16,855 bases of DNA from Candidatus Neomicrothrix sp. UBA6944. GTDB taxonomy: Bacteria; Actinomycetota; Acidimicrobiia; Acidimicrobiales; Poriferisodalaceae. The position numbers and the translations under genes are program-made. The DNA lies in NCBI GenBank assembly GCA_002448715.1, contig DJZU01000074.1:1407-18261 (forward strand), read 5' to 3'. Shown piece after piece: positions 1 to 7,282 of this stretch (within the stretch, counting starts at the first letter, position 1; each line of letters starts with the position of its first letter). The notes under the pieces were generated by a model. It did no database searches, had not been told where the DNA came from, and saw only the letters and a program-made list of their open reading frames with translations.

Positions 1-1478
1 GATGAGAAAATTGGGCCCCGAATCTCATTTAGTAGTTCCACTGTTTGAGGGTCTTGGGGAGCAGTTGTTGGAAATACGAGAATTGTCGCTGCTTCTCCGA
101 CGGGACTCAGCTGAGGTGGCTGTACAAAAGAGACCCCTGGATTGTTTTGCAGGCTTGCAGTTAAAGATCGCAGTTCCTGGTCATCCACAGTTGCAGTGTC
201 GATCGCGACAAGCAGAGGCCCGTTGAAGCCGGGGCCAAAACCTTCTGCGAGAAGGTCGTAAGCCTGGCGTGAGGTGCGGTCTTCGGGAAGGTTGCCTTGG
301 TCCGGGAAACCCAATTCCAAATCGAGAACAGGGGCGGTGAGCGCGATGAGTAGAGCCAAGGTGGACAGCATGTAGGGCCACGCATGTTTAGCGACGTGAT
401 CGCCCCAACGCTGCCACCTGCCGGGACTCTTGTCTTTATGGACGACAATGTTGCCGCGACTCTTTTTTGGGTTAACGCGGTGTCCAGCCCACCCCAACAA
501 TGCGGGCAGAATAGTGAGAGAAGCGATGACCATAAGCCCGACGACAATGGATACCGCCACGGCCGCCGCGGTCATAAACGGGATACCAGCCATCGCCAGA
601 CCCAAGATCGCGATGACGACGGTTCCGCCCGCGAAAATTACTGAGAGACCAGCGGTTGCGTTAGCTCTTCCAGCAGCATCACCAACTGTGAGTCCATCTG
701 CTAAACCTTCTCGGAATCTTGTGACAATGAACAGCGCATAGTCAATACCCACGCCCAGACCGATCATTGAAGCCATGTTGGGCGTCCACTCTGGCACGTC
801 CATTCCTATGGCAACCAGACCGATTATCCCCCCAATCCCCAAGGTCAAACCGAACAAGGCCAAGCCGATGGGTAGCCCCATCGCCACGACGCTTCCAAAA
901 GCTAAGAGCAACACCAGTACGGCTGAAGCAAGACCTAGTAGCTCCCCAAGCCCAGTTTCAGGTTGTTCTGTGGCGTTATACAGGTCCCCGCCGAACTCGA
1001 TTCGTAAAGCAGATCCACTGCCGATGGAATCACGACCAGTTTCCTCGAGGGTTTCGAGCATCGCCAAGGAGGGGAGGTAATCGGGGTGATAACCGATACG
1101 AAAGAGACCAATCGTGCCGTTCTCGCTAACCGTTTGACCAAGAAGCGGTGGAACGACCACCTCCACGCCCTCAATCGATTGAAATGCCTGGGCCATAGCG
1201 GTGATCGCGGTTTGCTGAGCTGGGTCGCTGAGGAGAGAACCAGTCGGTGCTTCGATTACAACCTGCGCGCTGATGCCGCCTTCCGCTGGAAACTGCTCTG
1301 CTAACAGATCGTACGCTTCTTGACTGTCGAGGCCAGGAACAACGAAACCGTTGGTCATCTTCCCTCCAACAGCGTTGTTGAGACCGATGAGAGCAACGGC
1401 GGCGATGAGCCACACACCGATGGTTCGCCACCGATGCTGAACACAGGCGCGGCCTAGTCGATACAAAAACACGGACAC
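1..1478 (-). CDS. MMPL-family RND transporter, partial (3' end beyond window)
   Basis: Inner-membrane exporter of the MMPL/RND superfamily, probably proton-driven; the substrate cannot be told. The frame is open from the stop at 1578-1580 to the left edge. I place the start at GTG 1478 because the protein then begins VSVFLYRLGRACVQHRW, as MMPL proteins usually do; GTG 1472 is an alternative and neither has a clear Shine-Dalgarno. About 492 codons are visible. In order: TM1 (about residues 18-38), a first external loop opening with a PGLDSQEAYDLL motif, a block of TM helices containing the family signature GLGVGIDYALFIVTRFREG, a cytoplasmic stretch, a seventh TM (LSTLALLIALTAPVL) and the start of the second external loop. 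The last third, with TM8-12, is missing. It diverges from cysS. Whether it exports lipids or drugs is unknown. Confidence 0.9.
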   Translation of the reverse strand, partial: MSVFLYRLGRACVQHRWRTIGVWLIAAVALIGLNNAVGGKMTNGFVVPGLDSQEAYDLLAEQFPAEGGISAQVVIEAPTGSLLSDPAQQTAITAMAQAFQSIEGVEVVVPPLLGQTVSENGTIGLFRIGYHPDYLPSLAMLETLEETGRDSIGSGSALRIEFGGDLYNATEQPETGLGELLGLASAVLVLLLAFGSVVAMGLPIGLALFGLTLGIGGIIGLVAIGMDVPEWTPNMASMIGLGVGIDYALFIVTRFREGLADGLTVGDAAGRANATAGLSVIFAGGTVVIAILGLAMAGIPFMTAAAVAVSIVVGLMVIASLTILPALLGWAGHRVNPKKSRGNIVVHKDKSPGRWQRWGDHVAKHAWPYMLSTLALLIALTAPVLDLELGFPDQGNLPEDRTSRQAYDLLAEGFGPGFNGPLLVAIDTATVDDQELRSLTASLQNNPGVSFVQPPQLSPVGEAATILVFPTTAPQDPQTVELLNEIRGPIFS

Positions 1479-1664
1479 GCCGTCAGTCTGGTCGGTTAAG
1501 CGTCCGATGGCACGCCTATAGACAGTGAATTTGAAGCGAACTGTTGGTTGTTGAGGGATGATCGATTTAATGACGCACTATTCCCCCCAGGGCTAGCGGT
1601 ACCCTGCGAATGAACACCTATTTGCCCCAAACTCAGAGAACTCATCCCAGGTACAGAGATCGAC
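1479..1664. promoter_or_regulatory. Divergent intergenic region between MMPL gene and cysS
   Basis: This is 186 bp without a gene. The most promoter-like element is TACCCT at 1600-1605 within a GCGGTACCCT context, a common actinobacterial -10 form. It would start transcription near 1612 and give cysS a leader of about 50 nt. An ATG at 1610 opens a frame that runs into cysS out of phase; I regard this as chance. No tRNA-sensing T-box features were recognised. No promoter for the MMPL gene could be assigned. Confidence 0.35.
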
Positions 1665-3056
1665 GTGACACTTCAGATATACGACACCATGGAGCGCCAA
1701 AAAGTGCCGTTCGTCCCTCGCGCAGAGGGCGAAGTAGCAATGTACGTGTGTGGCCCCACTGTCTACGACATACCCCACCTTGGTCACGGTCGAACAGCGC
1801 TTACATATGACATGATCCGGAGGTACCTGGAGTGGTGCGACTACAACGTCACAGTTGCGTCAAACGTCACCGACATTGATGACAAAATCATCGCTCGAGC
1901 CGACGATGAAGGACGAACCGAACCAGAAGTCGCAGCCGAGTTCACAGTTGCGTATGACCAACAGATGGAACGGCTCGGGATTATCACCGCGGAATCGCGT
2001 CCTCACGCCACTCAATTCATAGACGGAATGATTGACATCATTCATGACCTGGTAAACCGCGACGCCGCATATGTTGTGCCTGACAAAGGTGTTTACTTCT
2101 CAGTGGAAGGCCTCAGCGAGTATGGGCGACTCGCTGGTCGTTCGTTGGACCAACTTCTCGACGACGCCGGTCAGCGAGTAGACGTGGACGCCGACAAAAG
2201 GTCACCTCTCGACTTTGCGCTATGGAAGGCAGCAAAGCCCGGCGAACCATCGTGGGAGACGCCTTGGGGTATAGGACGGCCGGGATGGCACACGGAGTGC
2301 GTTGCCATGTCGCTCAGTGCCCTTGGTCCCGATTTCGACATTCACGGGGGTGGCGACGATTTGTGTTTCCCGCACCACCAGAACGAATGGGCTCAAGTCA
2401 CCGCAACTGGACAACCCTTTGCGCGCCACTGGGTACACAGCGCAATGGTCAACGTTGCAGGTGAGAAAATGTCCAAGTCGCTGGGCAACTTCACTAATTT
2501 GGCAGAAGCGATAGACACCTCCGGGCCCAGAGCATTGCGTCTTCTGGCTCTGCAAACTCATTATCGACGAGCTATGGAAATGGGCAGAGATGCCCTTTCG
2601 GCGGCAGCAACGGCGGTAGATCGCCTAGATGCTTTCCATCGACGCATGGCAGCTTCAGATATTGATCTAGCGAGTAGGGAGACGATACCGGAGTCCATCA
2701 ATGCATTTAAAGAAGCAATGGACGATGATTTTGGTACTCCAGCGGCACTGGACCAAGCTTTTAGCCTTGTACGCGAAGCAAACAGCGACTTAGACAACGG
2801 TGACATGCACATGGCGGCACTTCGAGCTCGCACCGCATTGACGTTATTTGCTGCTTTAGGTATCAAAATCGGCTCGGACGACGGAACCTCCGGTGACGGT
2901 CCAGACAACGAACAGATCGAACGCCTGATCGAGGAACGTCAAAAGGCTAGATCCGACGGCGAGTTTGACGCGGCGGACCGCATCAGAGATCAACTAGCGG
3001 AATCAGGAATCGCTGTCGAAGACACCGCTGATGGAGTGATATGGCATCGGACATGA
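1665..3056 (+). CDS. cysS: Cysteinyl-tRNA synthetase
   Basis: Class Ia aminoacyl-tRNA synthetase that charges tRNA-Cys with cysteine in the cytoplasm. The 463 residues match the usual length. The GTG start gives the family N-terminus MTLQIYDTMERQKVPF; its Shine-Dalgarno is weak. The zinc-site and HIGH-region motif reads YVCGPTVYD then HLGH (Cys29; residues 38-41). Further zinc ligands lie in WHTEC and HHQNE, and KMSKS is at 268-272. The C-terminal anticodon-binding part ends in the typical DGEFDAADRIRDQL helix. The end overlaps the following thioesterase gene by 16 nt, so the two are probably co-transcribed and possibly translationally coupled. No oddities were seen. Confidence 0.97.
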   Translation: MTLQIYDTMERQKVPFVPRAEGEVAMYVCGPTVYDIPHLGHGRTALTYDMIRRYLEWCDYNVTVASNVTDIDDKIIARADDEGRTEPEVAAEFTVAYDQQMERLGIITAESRPHATQFIDGMIDIIHDLVNRDAAYVVPDKGVYFSVEGLSEYGRLAGRSLDQLLDDAGQRVDVDADKRSPLDFALWKAAKPGEPSWETPWGIGRPGWHTECVAMSLSALGPDFDIHGGGDDLCFPHHQNEWAQVTATGQPFARHWVHSAMVNVAGEKMSKSLGNFTNLAEAIDTSGPRALRLLALQTHYRRAMEMGRDALSAAATAVDRLDAFHRRMAASDIDLASRETIPESINAFKEAMDDDFGTPAALDQAFSLVREANSDLDNGDMHMAALRARTALTLFAALGIKIGSDDGTSGDGPDNEQIERLIEERQKARSDGEFDAADRIRDQLAESGIAVEDTADGVIWHRT

Positions 3057-3874
3057 CCGAAGCTTCAAAAATTTTGTCACTTGAACCTCATGGAGCAGAT
3101 GCCTTTGTAGGAGAGAGCCCACTGTATGAATGGGGGCGTATCTACGGCGGTTTGGTAATTGCTCAATCCGTATGCGCAGCGATGAGAACGATCGACATCG
3201 AAGGGCACAATATTCATTCACTCCACGCATATTTTATTTTGGGCGGCGATCCGAACGAACCGGTTCGCTATGAGGTTGACCGACTTCGAAACGGCAGAAG
3301 TTTCTCTACTCGACGAGTTGTTGCCCGACAAAGTGGGGGAGCGATACTCAATCTCTCATGCTCCTTCCAACGTGACGAAAAAGGTCCCGATATCTCTACT
3401 TCATCGATACCCACAGATCTGAGATTGCCTGAAGAGTCAAAAAAAATAGATTGGGGTATTGGCGTAGACGCACGTCTTGAGCACGAGTCCACCGACCCGG
3501 CCTCTCACCGCGTGTGGACTAAGTTCACCGGCTCAATCGGTGACACGACGGACGAACATTTCGCAGCTCTGGCGTACCTGTCGGATACAAATCCGATGGA
3601 TGCCATAGTGACAGCGCACCCAGCGCAGTCGCTAGTTGGAGACGAATCCAGCGAGCTGGCATGGGACGACGTCTACATGGCTGCCTCGTTGGACCATTCC
3701 GTATGGTTTCATCGAACGGTTCGGGCCGACGAATGGCTCCTGTTTGACCTAGCCCCGCACCAGATCAAGGGCACTCGAGGCCTAGCGACGGGTGATGTTT
3801 TCACCGCCGACGGTGAACTGGTAGCAACTGTTGCTCAACAGGGCCTCATCCGGGTTCGACCAGAAAGCCGTTAG
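3041..3874 (+). CDS. tesB: Acyl-CoA thioesterase II (TesB family)
   Basis: Hydrolyses acyl-CoA to free fatty acid and CoA in the cytoplasm. It has 277 residues, close to the usual 280-290, forming a double hotdog. The N-terminal hotdog shows RIYGGLVIAQS and HSLHAYFILGGDP, followed by NGRSFSTRRVVA. The C-terminal hotdog has SLDHSVWFHR and VAQQGLIR. By motif alignment with E. coli TesB (Asp204, Thr228, Gln278) the catalytic residues would be Asp182 in LSDTNP, Ser216 in AASLDH and Gln266. The ATG at 3041 is favoured by GGAG 4 nt upstream; ATG 3053, which forms an ATGA with the cysS stop, is possible. The stop codon interlocks with that of the convergent nudC, sharing 4 nt. Chain-length preference is unknown. 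Confidence 0.92.
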   Translation: MASDMTEASKILSLEPHGADAFVGESPLYEWGRIYGGLVIAQSVCAAMRTIDIEGHNIHSLHAYFILGGDPNEPVRYEVDRLRNGRSFSTRRVVARQSGGAILNLSCSFQRDEKGPDISTSSIPTDLRLPEESKKIDWGIGVDARLEHESTDPASHRVWTKFTGSIGDTTDEHFAALAYLSDTNPMDAIVTAHPAQSLVGDESSELAWDDVYMAASLDHSVWFHRTVRADEWLLFDLAPHQIKGTRGLATGDVFTADGELVATVAQQGLIRVRPESR

Positions 3875-4671
3875 GCGACACCCTGTCGTTCCAGCCAATC
3901 CTGAATTAACCAACCAGCGATAGACATACCTCCGATAGGACACGGCGGCAAATCGCTCGCGTGGAACCAGCCCGCTTCGACTATCTCATCTTCCTGAATA
4001 GAAATTTCACCTGACTCATAGGTGCAGTGGAAACCACACATCAACGAATGAGGGAACGGCCACGGCTGACTCCCGAAGTAACGAACATCTTTCACTTGTA
4101 CGCCGACCTCTTCCATCACCTCTCGTTCAACTGCCTGTTCGAGGCTTTCACCCGGCTCTACGAAACCGGCGAGAGTACTGAAAAAACGACCCGGAAATTG
4201 ACGTCCCCAGGCGAGCAGCACTTGGTCATCATTTTCTACGAGCACAATCATTGCTGGACTCAGACGCGGGAACGCCATGTGTTTACAACTCGGACAGACT
4301 TTGCCGCGATCGTGAGGGTTCGTCTCAGTAGGAGTTGCGCATCGACCACAATAGATATGAGTTCGTTCGTAGTTAACGATCTGCTCAGCCCGTCCCGCAA
4401 CAACCCACTCTTCATCTGGAATTCGGCCATAAAGCTTCCTTAGATGAACTGGCTCAAGGTCGCCTTCGTCGGCACATTCGTGAAGATCAATTGCGTAAAC
4501 AGCCGCGTTATCCATTACCCCCAGAAAGAAAGTGGGGGCGTCCATCGGAGGCTGTTCCGACTGGATTAGGCCGGCACCCGGTTCAACAAAAACTGTTCCG
4601 GATCGGACGGGGATCCACATGTTCTCGGAGGAATCAAGGTCAGTTGGTGGATTTGGAGCAGGTGTAAACAC
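3871..4671 (-). CDS. nudC: NAD(H) diphosphatase / NADH pyrophosphatase, Nudix family
   Basis: Cleaves NAD(H) to NMN(H) and AMP; family members can also remove NAD caps from RNA. It has 266 residues. A zinc ribbon has Cys108-x2-Cys111 and Cys126-x2-Cys129. A complete Nudix box spans 169-191 (G-x5-E-x7-REVMEEVGV). The diagnostic SQPWPFPHS follows at 201-209, which separates NudC from other Nudix enzymes. The GTG start at 4671 is the first possible start after an in-frame stop; its Shine-Dalgarno is poor, and ATG at residue 18 is an alternative. It lies 65 nt downstream of lexA on the same strand with no obvious terminator between, so read-through from the lexA promoter is possible. Its end overlaps tesB by 4 nt. 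Confidence 0.95.
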   Translation of the reverse strand: MFTPAPNPPTDLDSSENMWIPVRSGTVFVEPGAGLIQSEQPPMDAPTFFLGVMDNAAVYAIDLHECADEGDLEPVHLRKLYGRIPDEEWVVAGRAEQIVNYERTHIYCGRCATPTETNPHDRGKVCPSCKHMAFPRLSPAMIVLVENDDQVLLAWGRQFPGRFFSTLAGFVEPGESLEQAVEREVMEEVGVQVKDVRYFGSQPWPFPHSLMCGFHCTYESGEISIQEDEIVEAGWFHASDLPPCPIGGMSIAGWLIQDWLERQGVA

Positions 4672-4736
4672 GGATGCAGTCCATCACAACTCTGACACTT
4701 ACGCTCGATTTTCAGATACAACCAACTGGGGTATGG

Positions 4737-5369
4737 CTATAACCGGCGCATTACCGTAACGACACGACCAAAGATCGCTACCTCTGCGACATTAAACACC
4801 ATGGGCTCCAGCGTTGAATTTGCTGGAATCAAGGTCACAACATCGCCCTGTTTGGTAAAGGTCTTAACGGTCGCCTCATCTCCTGGAATGCCAGCAACGA
4901 CTGTGTCTCCATTTGTCGCAGAATTTTGCCGATTGACGACTACGAAGTCTCCATCCAAGATGCCCGCTTCGATCATTGAGTCGCCCCTCACCTTCAACAT
5001 GAAGAGTTCTCCGTCTCCAGTGAAATCTTCTGGAACAGGGACGAGTTCTTCAACATTCTCTTGCGCTAATACGTCGGTCCCTGCTGCAACTTCGCCCACG
5101 AGAGGTACGTGACGAGTAGGGCGACGTTCGGCTATGGCACCGGAGGAAGCGTCGAAACACACTTCAATAGCTCGAGGTTTCGTTGGGTCTCGCCGGAGGT
5201 ATCCAGCACTTTCTAATTGCGCTAGATGGGAGTGGACAGTGCTGGGGGAGTTGAGGCCTACTGCGGCGCCAATTTCGCGTACCGCCGGGGGATACCCGCG
5301 GTCCCGCATTGTCGATTCTATGAATTCGAGAATGGCTCTTTGGCGATCTGTGATTGTGTGGTCAGCCAT
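4737..5369 (-). CDS. lexA: LexA repressor, SOS regulator (self-cleaving)
   Basis: Represses DNA-damage-response genes and is inactivated by RecA-stimulated self-cleavage. The 210 residues are typical. The N-terminal winged helix (about 1-70) includes the recognition region LNSPSTVHSHLAQLESAGYLRR. The cleavage site is Ala96-Gly97 in VGEVAAGTDV. The catalytic dyad is Ser131 (VRGDSM) and Lys169 (EATVKTF). The ATG is preceded by GGAGAAAG at 5380-5387. The upstream region carries a CGAAC-N4-GTTCG box at 5393-5406, so the gene is probably autoregulated. nudC follows on the same strand and a LysM membrane protein diverges from it, an arrangement also seen for mycobacterial lexA with Rv2719c/chiZ and Bacillus lexA with yneA. 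Confidence 0.97.
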   Translation of the reverse strand: MADHTITDRQRAILEFIESTMRDRGYPPAVREIGAAVGLNSPSTVHSHLAQLESAGYLRRDPTKPRAIEVCFDASSGAIAERRPTRHVPLVGEVAAGTDVLAQENVEELVPVPEDFTGDGELFMLKVRGDSMIEAGILDGDFVVVNRQNSATNGDTVVAGIPGDEATVKTFTKQGDVVTLIPANSTLEPMVFNVAEVAIFGRVVTVMRRL

Positions 5370-5392
5370 GACGACAACTCTTTCTCCAACAG

Positions 5393-5406
5393 CGAACGTT
5401 TGTTCG
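5393..5406 (-). promoter_or_regulatory. LexA (SOS) box 1, lexA operator
   Basis: CGAAC-GTTT-GTTCG is a perfect 5+5 dyad matching the actinobacterial and Gram-positive LexA box. It lies 24-37 nt upstream of the lexA start codon and covers the expected transcription start of the proposed lexA promoter. Confidence 0.9.
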
Positions 5407-5411
5407 TTATG

Positions 5412-5440
5412 ACGGTACCAGTAGGATCATAGATGGGCAA
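5412..5440 (-). promoter_or_regulatory. Proposed lexA promoter
   Basis: On the minus strand there is TTGCCC (5435-5440), a 17-bp spacer, and TACCGT (5412-5417). Transcription would start near 5405, inside LexA box 1. The -35 overlaps a degenerate LexA box at 5438-5451. The match to consensus is moderate; the spacing and position relative to the operators support it. Confidence 0.5.
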
Positions 5441-5451
5441 ACACACGTTCG
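5438..5451. promoter_or_regulatory. Degenerate LexA box
   Basis: CAAAC-ACAC-GTTCG differs from the CGAAC-N4-GTTCG dyad by one base in one half-site. It overlaps the proposed lexA -35, so even weak binding could add to autorepression. It may also be chance. Confidence 0.4.
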
Positions 5452-5459
5452 ATTTTTAC

Positions 5460-5488
5460 TTGACATCGAACAAGTGTTCTGGTTTAGT
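5460..5488 (+). promoter_or_regulatory. SOS-controlled promoter of the LysM gene
   Basis: TTGACA (5460-5465), a 17-bp spacer and TTTAGT (5483-5488) make a near-consensus promoter directed towards the LysM gene. LexA box 2 lies in the spacer and its last bases stop just before the -10. LexA box 3 begins at the last base of the -10 and covers the start site. LexA would therefore block polymerase binding directly. The leader to the ATG would be roughly 105 nt. Confidence 0.8.
5466..5480 (+). promoter_or_regulatory. LexA (SOS) box 2
   Basis: TCGAAC-AAGT-GTTCT is one base from a perfect dyad. It sits between the -35 and -10 of the rightward promoter. Its centre is 22 bp, about two helical turns, from that of box 3, which would put two LexA dimers on the same face of the DNA. 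Confidence 0.88.
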
Positions 5489-5502
5489 CGAACAAGTGTT
5501 CG
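5488..5502 (+). promoter_or_regulatory. LexA (SOS) box 3
   Basis: TCGAAC-AAGT-GTTCG contains a perfect CGAAC/GTTCG dyad with the same AAGT centre as box 2. It covers the end of the -10 and the expected transcription start of the LysM gene. Confidence 0.9.
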
Positions 5503-5600
5503 CCAACGCCTCATTGGGTGAAAACCGGTGTCACACCCCTCTAGAACAATTAGTTCAGAGCCGAAGAGCCTTGAAAGGCCCCGCAGTTTAGGGAAATACG

Positions 5601-6056
5601 ATGGTTGCAGTACTTAGAGCAGAAATAGAACAGTTCGACGAAGAGCAGAGAGAATTAACGCGAAATCGCCATCTCCATCTAGTGGATACAGTTACAGAAG
5701 GTCCAGTTTCGATCCCGCAGACCGGAATTCGTCGCCAGACGCAGGCCATCTATTGGAGACGCCGCATTACCTGCTTGACCCTGCTAGTGGGGCTGCTATG
5801 GATGATGTCGAGTGCTGCCGGGTTGTCAAATAGCGACCGTTCAGCGGAAAGACCAGAAGCTCGGACGTTAATTGAGAGCGCTGCAGGTGAATCACTCGCG
5901 GCGGGCCAGATCGTAATTGTGAAACCAGGTGACACTCTCTGGTCAATTGCCCGAAAGATGCAACCAACTGGCGACGTTCGACCTCTGGTTGACCGCATAG
6001 CGACTCTAAATAATGGTCACGCGCTGATTGCGGGACAAGCCCTGCTGCTTCCGTAG
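5601..6056 (+). CDS. LysM-domain membrane protein, probable SOS-induced cell-division inhibitor (YneA/ChiZ-like)
   Basis: It has 151 residues. An N-terminal cytoplasmic segment of about 55 residues ends in basic residues (WRRRIT). A single TM helix (about 56-74) follows, then a linker of about 30 residues and one C-terminal LysM domain (about 104-151: IVIVKPGDTLWSIAR to the end), which would bind peptidoglycan outside the membrane. AGGGAA lies 5 nt before the ATG. The gene diverges from lexA behind two tandem LexA boxes. The same arrangement and architecture are known for Bacillus YneA and Mycobacterium Rv2719c/ChiZ, SOS-induced proteins that delay septation. The architecture and operator are seen directly; the division-inhibitor role is inferred from them. 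No separate hydrolase domain is visible. Confidence 0.85.
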   Translation: MVAVLRAEIEQFDEEQRELTRNRHLHLVDTVTEGPVSIPQTGIRRQTQAIYWRRRITCLTLLVGLLWMMSSAAGLSNSDRSAERPEARTLIESAAGESLAAGQIVIVKPGDTLWSIARKMQPTGDVRPLVDRIATLNNGHALIAGQALLLP

Positions 6057-6069
6057 ATGGGCAATAAAG

Positions 6070-6990
6070 CTATTGAGTTGCAGGCATGTCGGCTGCTCTG
6101 GTGTACCTGAGGAATAGGAAATGATCCTCAGTCAACACGTGCCGCAACTCAAGTTCATGAATATGAGGAATTTCTCCACGAGCGATACCCCGTTGGTTGC
6201 TTCCACCCATCATGGGCGCCACGCTCAAGAAGACTTCATCAACCAGCTCGTCTCTAAGCAATGCGCCGTTGAGCGAAGGCCCGCCTTCGGAGAGCACCCG
6301 TTGAGCGCCAAGTTCGTTCATCTCACGCAGTGCTTGGGGAAAATCGACCGAACCGCTCCCGCATCGGATCAGATCGGCATGTACCGCCACTTGTTCAAGT
6401 TTCAAGGGATCAGCATCGACTGTTGTTATTACAAGTGGACGCTGAGATGGCCTCTGAAACATAGGGAGCGTCAAGTCAAAGTCGAGTCGACTGCTGATGA
6501 CTGCGATACGAGCGACTGGCCATGCCCCGTTTGCCAGGCGTCTAGCTTTAGTACTCACACTGGTCGAAGGAGGGTTGTAGTGCTCAGACACTGCGGTGGC
6601 ACTTCCCACCAAGATGATGTCAGGAAGTGTTCGAATAGTTCCGAAAATATCCTTATCTCCAGGACTTCCCAGAGGAGCAGACACCCCATCGATTTCAGTG
6701 GCGCCGTCAATGGTCGACACCATGTTCATCATCACCCAAGGCCGACCTCCCACAGGAGATCTCTGGTCGCGGTAAACCTCATCGGCCTCAACTTCAGCGA
6801 CAGGTGGCGGAAATATCTGGTGCACTCCTTGATGTTGACACGACAAAGCATCACTTGGGGACCCAAACACACAAATACAGCCCGAGAAAGTTGTCACCAC
6901 AATCAGTGGTTCTCCACAGGCACTCATCACACAACGGAGCGCCGCTTTGAGAGAAACCAGGTCATCAACTCCCAACCTCTGCGGCGACAC
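6070..6990 (-). CDS. RibD C-terminal-domain reductase (pyrimidine reductase / DHFR-like family)
   Basis: NADPH-dependent reductase fold shared by the RibD C-terminal domain, which reduces 5-amino-6-ribosylaminouracil phosphate in riboflavin synthesis. Visible motifs are NMVSTIDGATEIDG (nucleotide/substrate loop), DIILVGSATAVSEHY, and RVLSEGGPSLNGALL then LVDEV near the C-terminus. No N-terminal deaminase domain is present, so the exact substrate is uncertain. The family core begins around VHQIFPPP, at GTG 6825, giving 251 residues. The longer frame to GTG 6990 adds 55 Cys-rich residues with no family match that I recognise. Neither start has a well-spaced Shine-Dalgarno (AAGGA abuts GTG 6825), so the start is unsettled. 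It converges on the LysM gene with a 13-nt gap. Confidence 0.82.
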   Translation of the reverse strand: MSPQRLGVDDLVSLKAALRCVMSACGEPLIVVTTFSGCICVFGSPSDALSCQHQGVHQIFPPPVAEVEADEVYRDQRSPVGGRPWVMMNMVSTIDGATEIDGVSAPLGSPGDKDIFGTIRTLPDIILVGSATAVSEHYNPPSTSVSTKARRLANGAWPVARIAVISSRLDFDLTLPMFQRPSQRPLVITTVDADPLKLEQVAVHADLIRCGSGSVDFPQALREMNELGAQRVLSEGGPSLNGALLRDELVDEVFLSVAPMMGGSNQRGIARGEIPHIHELELRHVLTEDHFLFLRYTRAADMPATQ

Positions 6991-7075
6991 AACGCGAACG
7001 AGAGGCTGTTTCCCCAGTTCACAGCCCTAACTGATGTCGGCAACGCTGACGAGCCACGCAGATTTCAAGCGAAGA

Positions 7076-7093
7076 GGTCAACATTCGTTGACC
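7076..7093. repeat. Perfect inverted repeat, candidate operator or hairpin
   Basis: GGTCAAC-ATTC-GTTGACC has seven perfect base pairs around a 4-nt centre. It is followed directly by a second short dyad, CGGC-GCGT-GCCG (7095-7106). It could be a protein-binding operator or an RNA hairpin. No U-tract follows on either strand, so it is not a standard terminator. Confidence 0.5.
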
Positions 7094-7219
7094 ACGGCGC
7101 GTGCCGGTTCAAAAAGGTGTGTAGAACTAGCCGAAGAAATCCCCAACTCACCCACAGAACTTTTTCGTTATCCCTCTATCGGTCCACAAGCAATTGTTCC
7201 TACATTCAGGAGTGCGACG

Positions 7220-7282
7220 GGTTGGGTGACCAACCAGCGGAAGGAGTGCAACCGACTAATCGAAGGCTCTTACCGAGCTTTT
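7220..7282 (+). other. Two hairpins in the nrdJ leader, the second terminator-like
   Basis: GGTTGG-GTGA-CCAACC (7220-7235) is a 6-bp stem closed by a GNRA-type tetraloop. Downstream, GAAGGCTC-TTACC-GAGCTTTT (7262-7282) can form an 8-bp stem including G-U pairs, with an A-rich left arm and a U-rich right arm as in intrinsic terminators. A CAACC at 7249-7253 could compete for the first stem's left arm. This arrangement could support attenuation; no known riboswitch class was recognised. Confidence 0.35.

Noticed and set aside
430..1080. Plus-strand open frames of 100-120 codons at the left end.
   Set aside because: They are complements of the MMPL gene, whose minus-strand frame carries the GLGVGIDYALF signature.
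7095..7140. A GGTTCAAAA stretch after a short stem, resembling a tRNA T-arm.
   Set aside because: The flanking bases do not pair as a T-stem and no acceptor, D or anticodon arms fit.
7186..7197. ACAA-GCAA-TTGT as a possible NrdR box.
   Set aside because: It lacks the AT-rich centre and flanks of known NrdR boxes, and no second box is found at a helical spacing.
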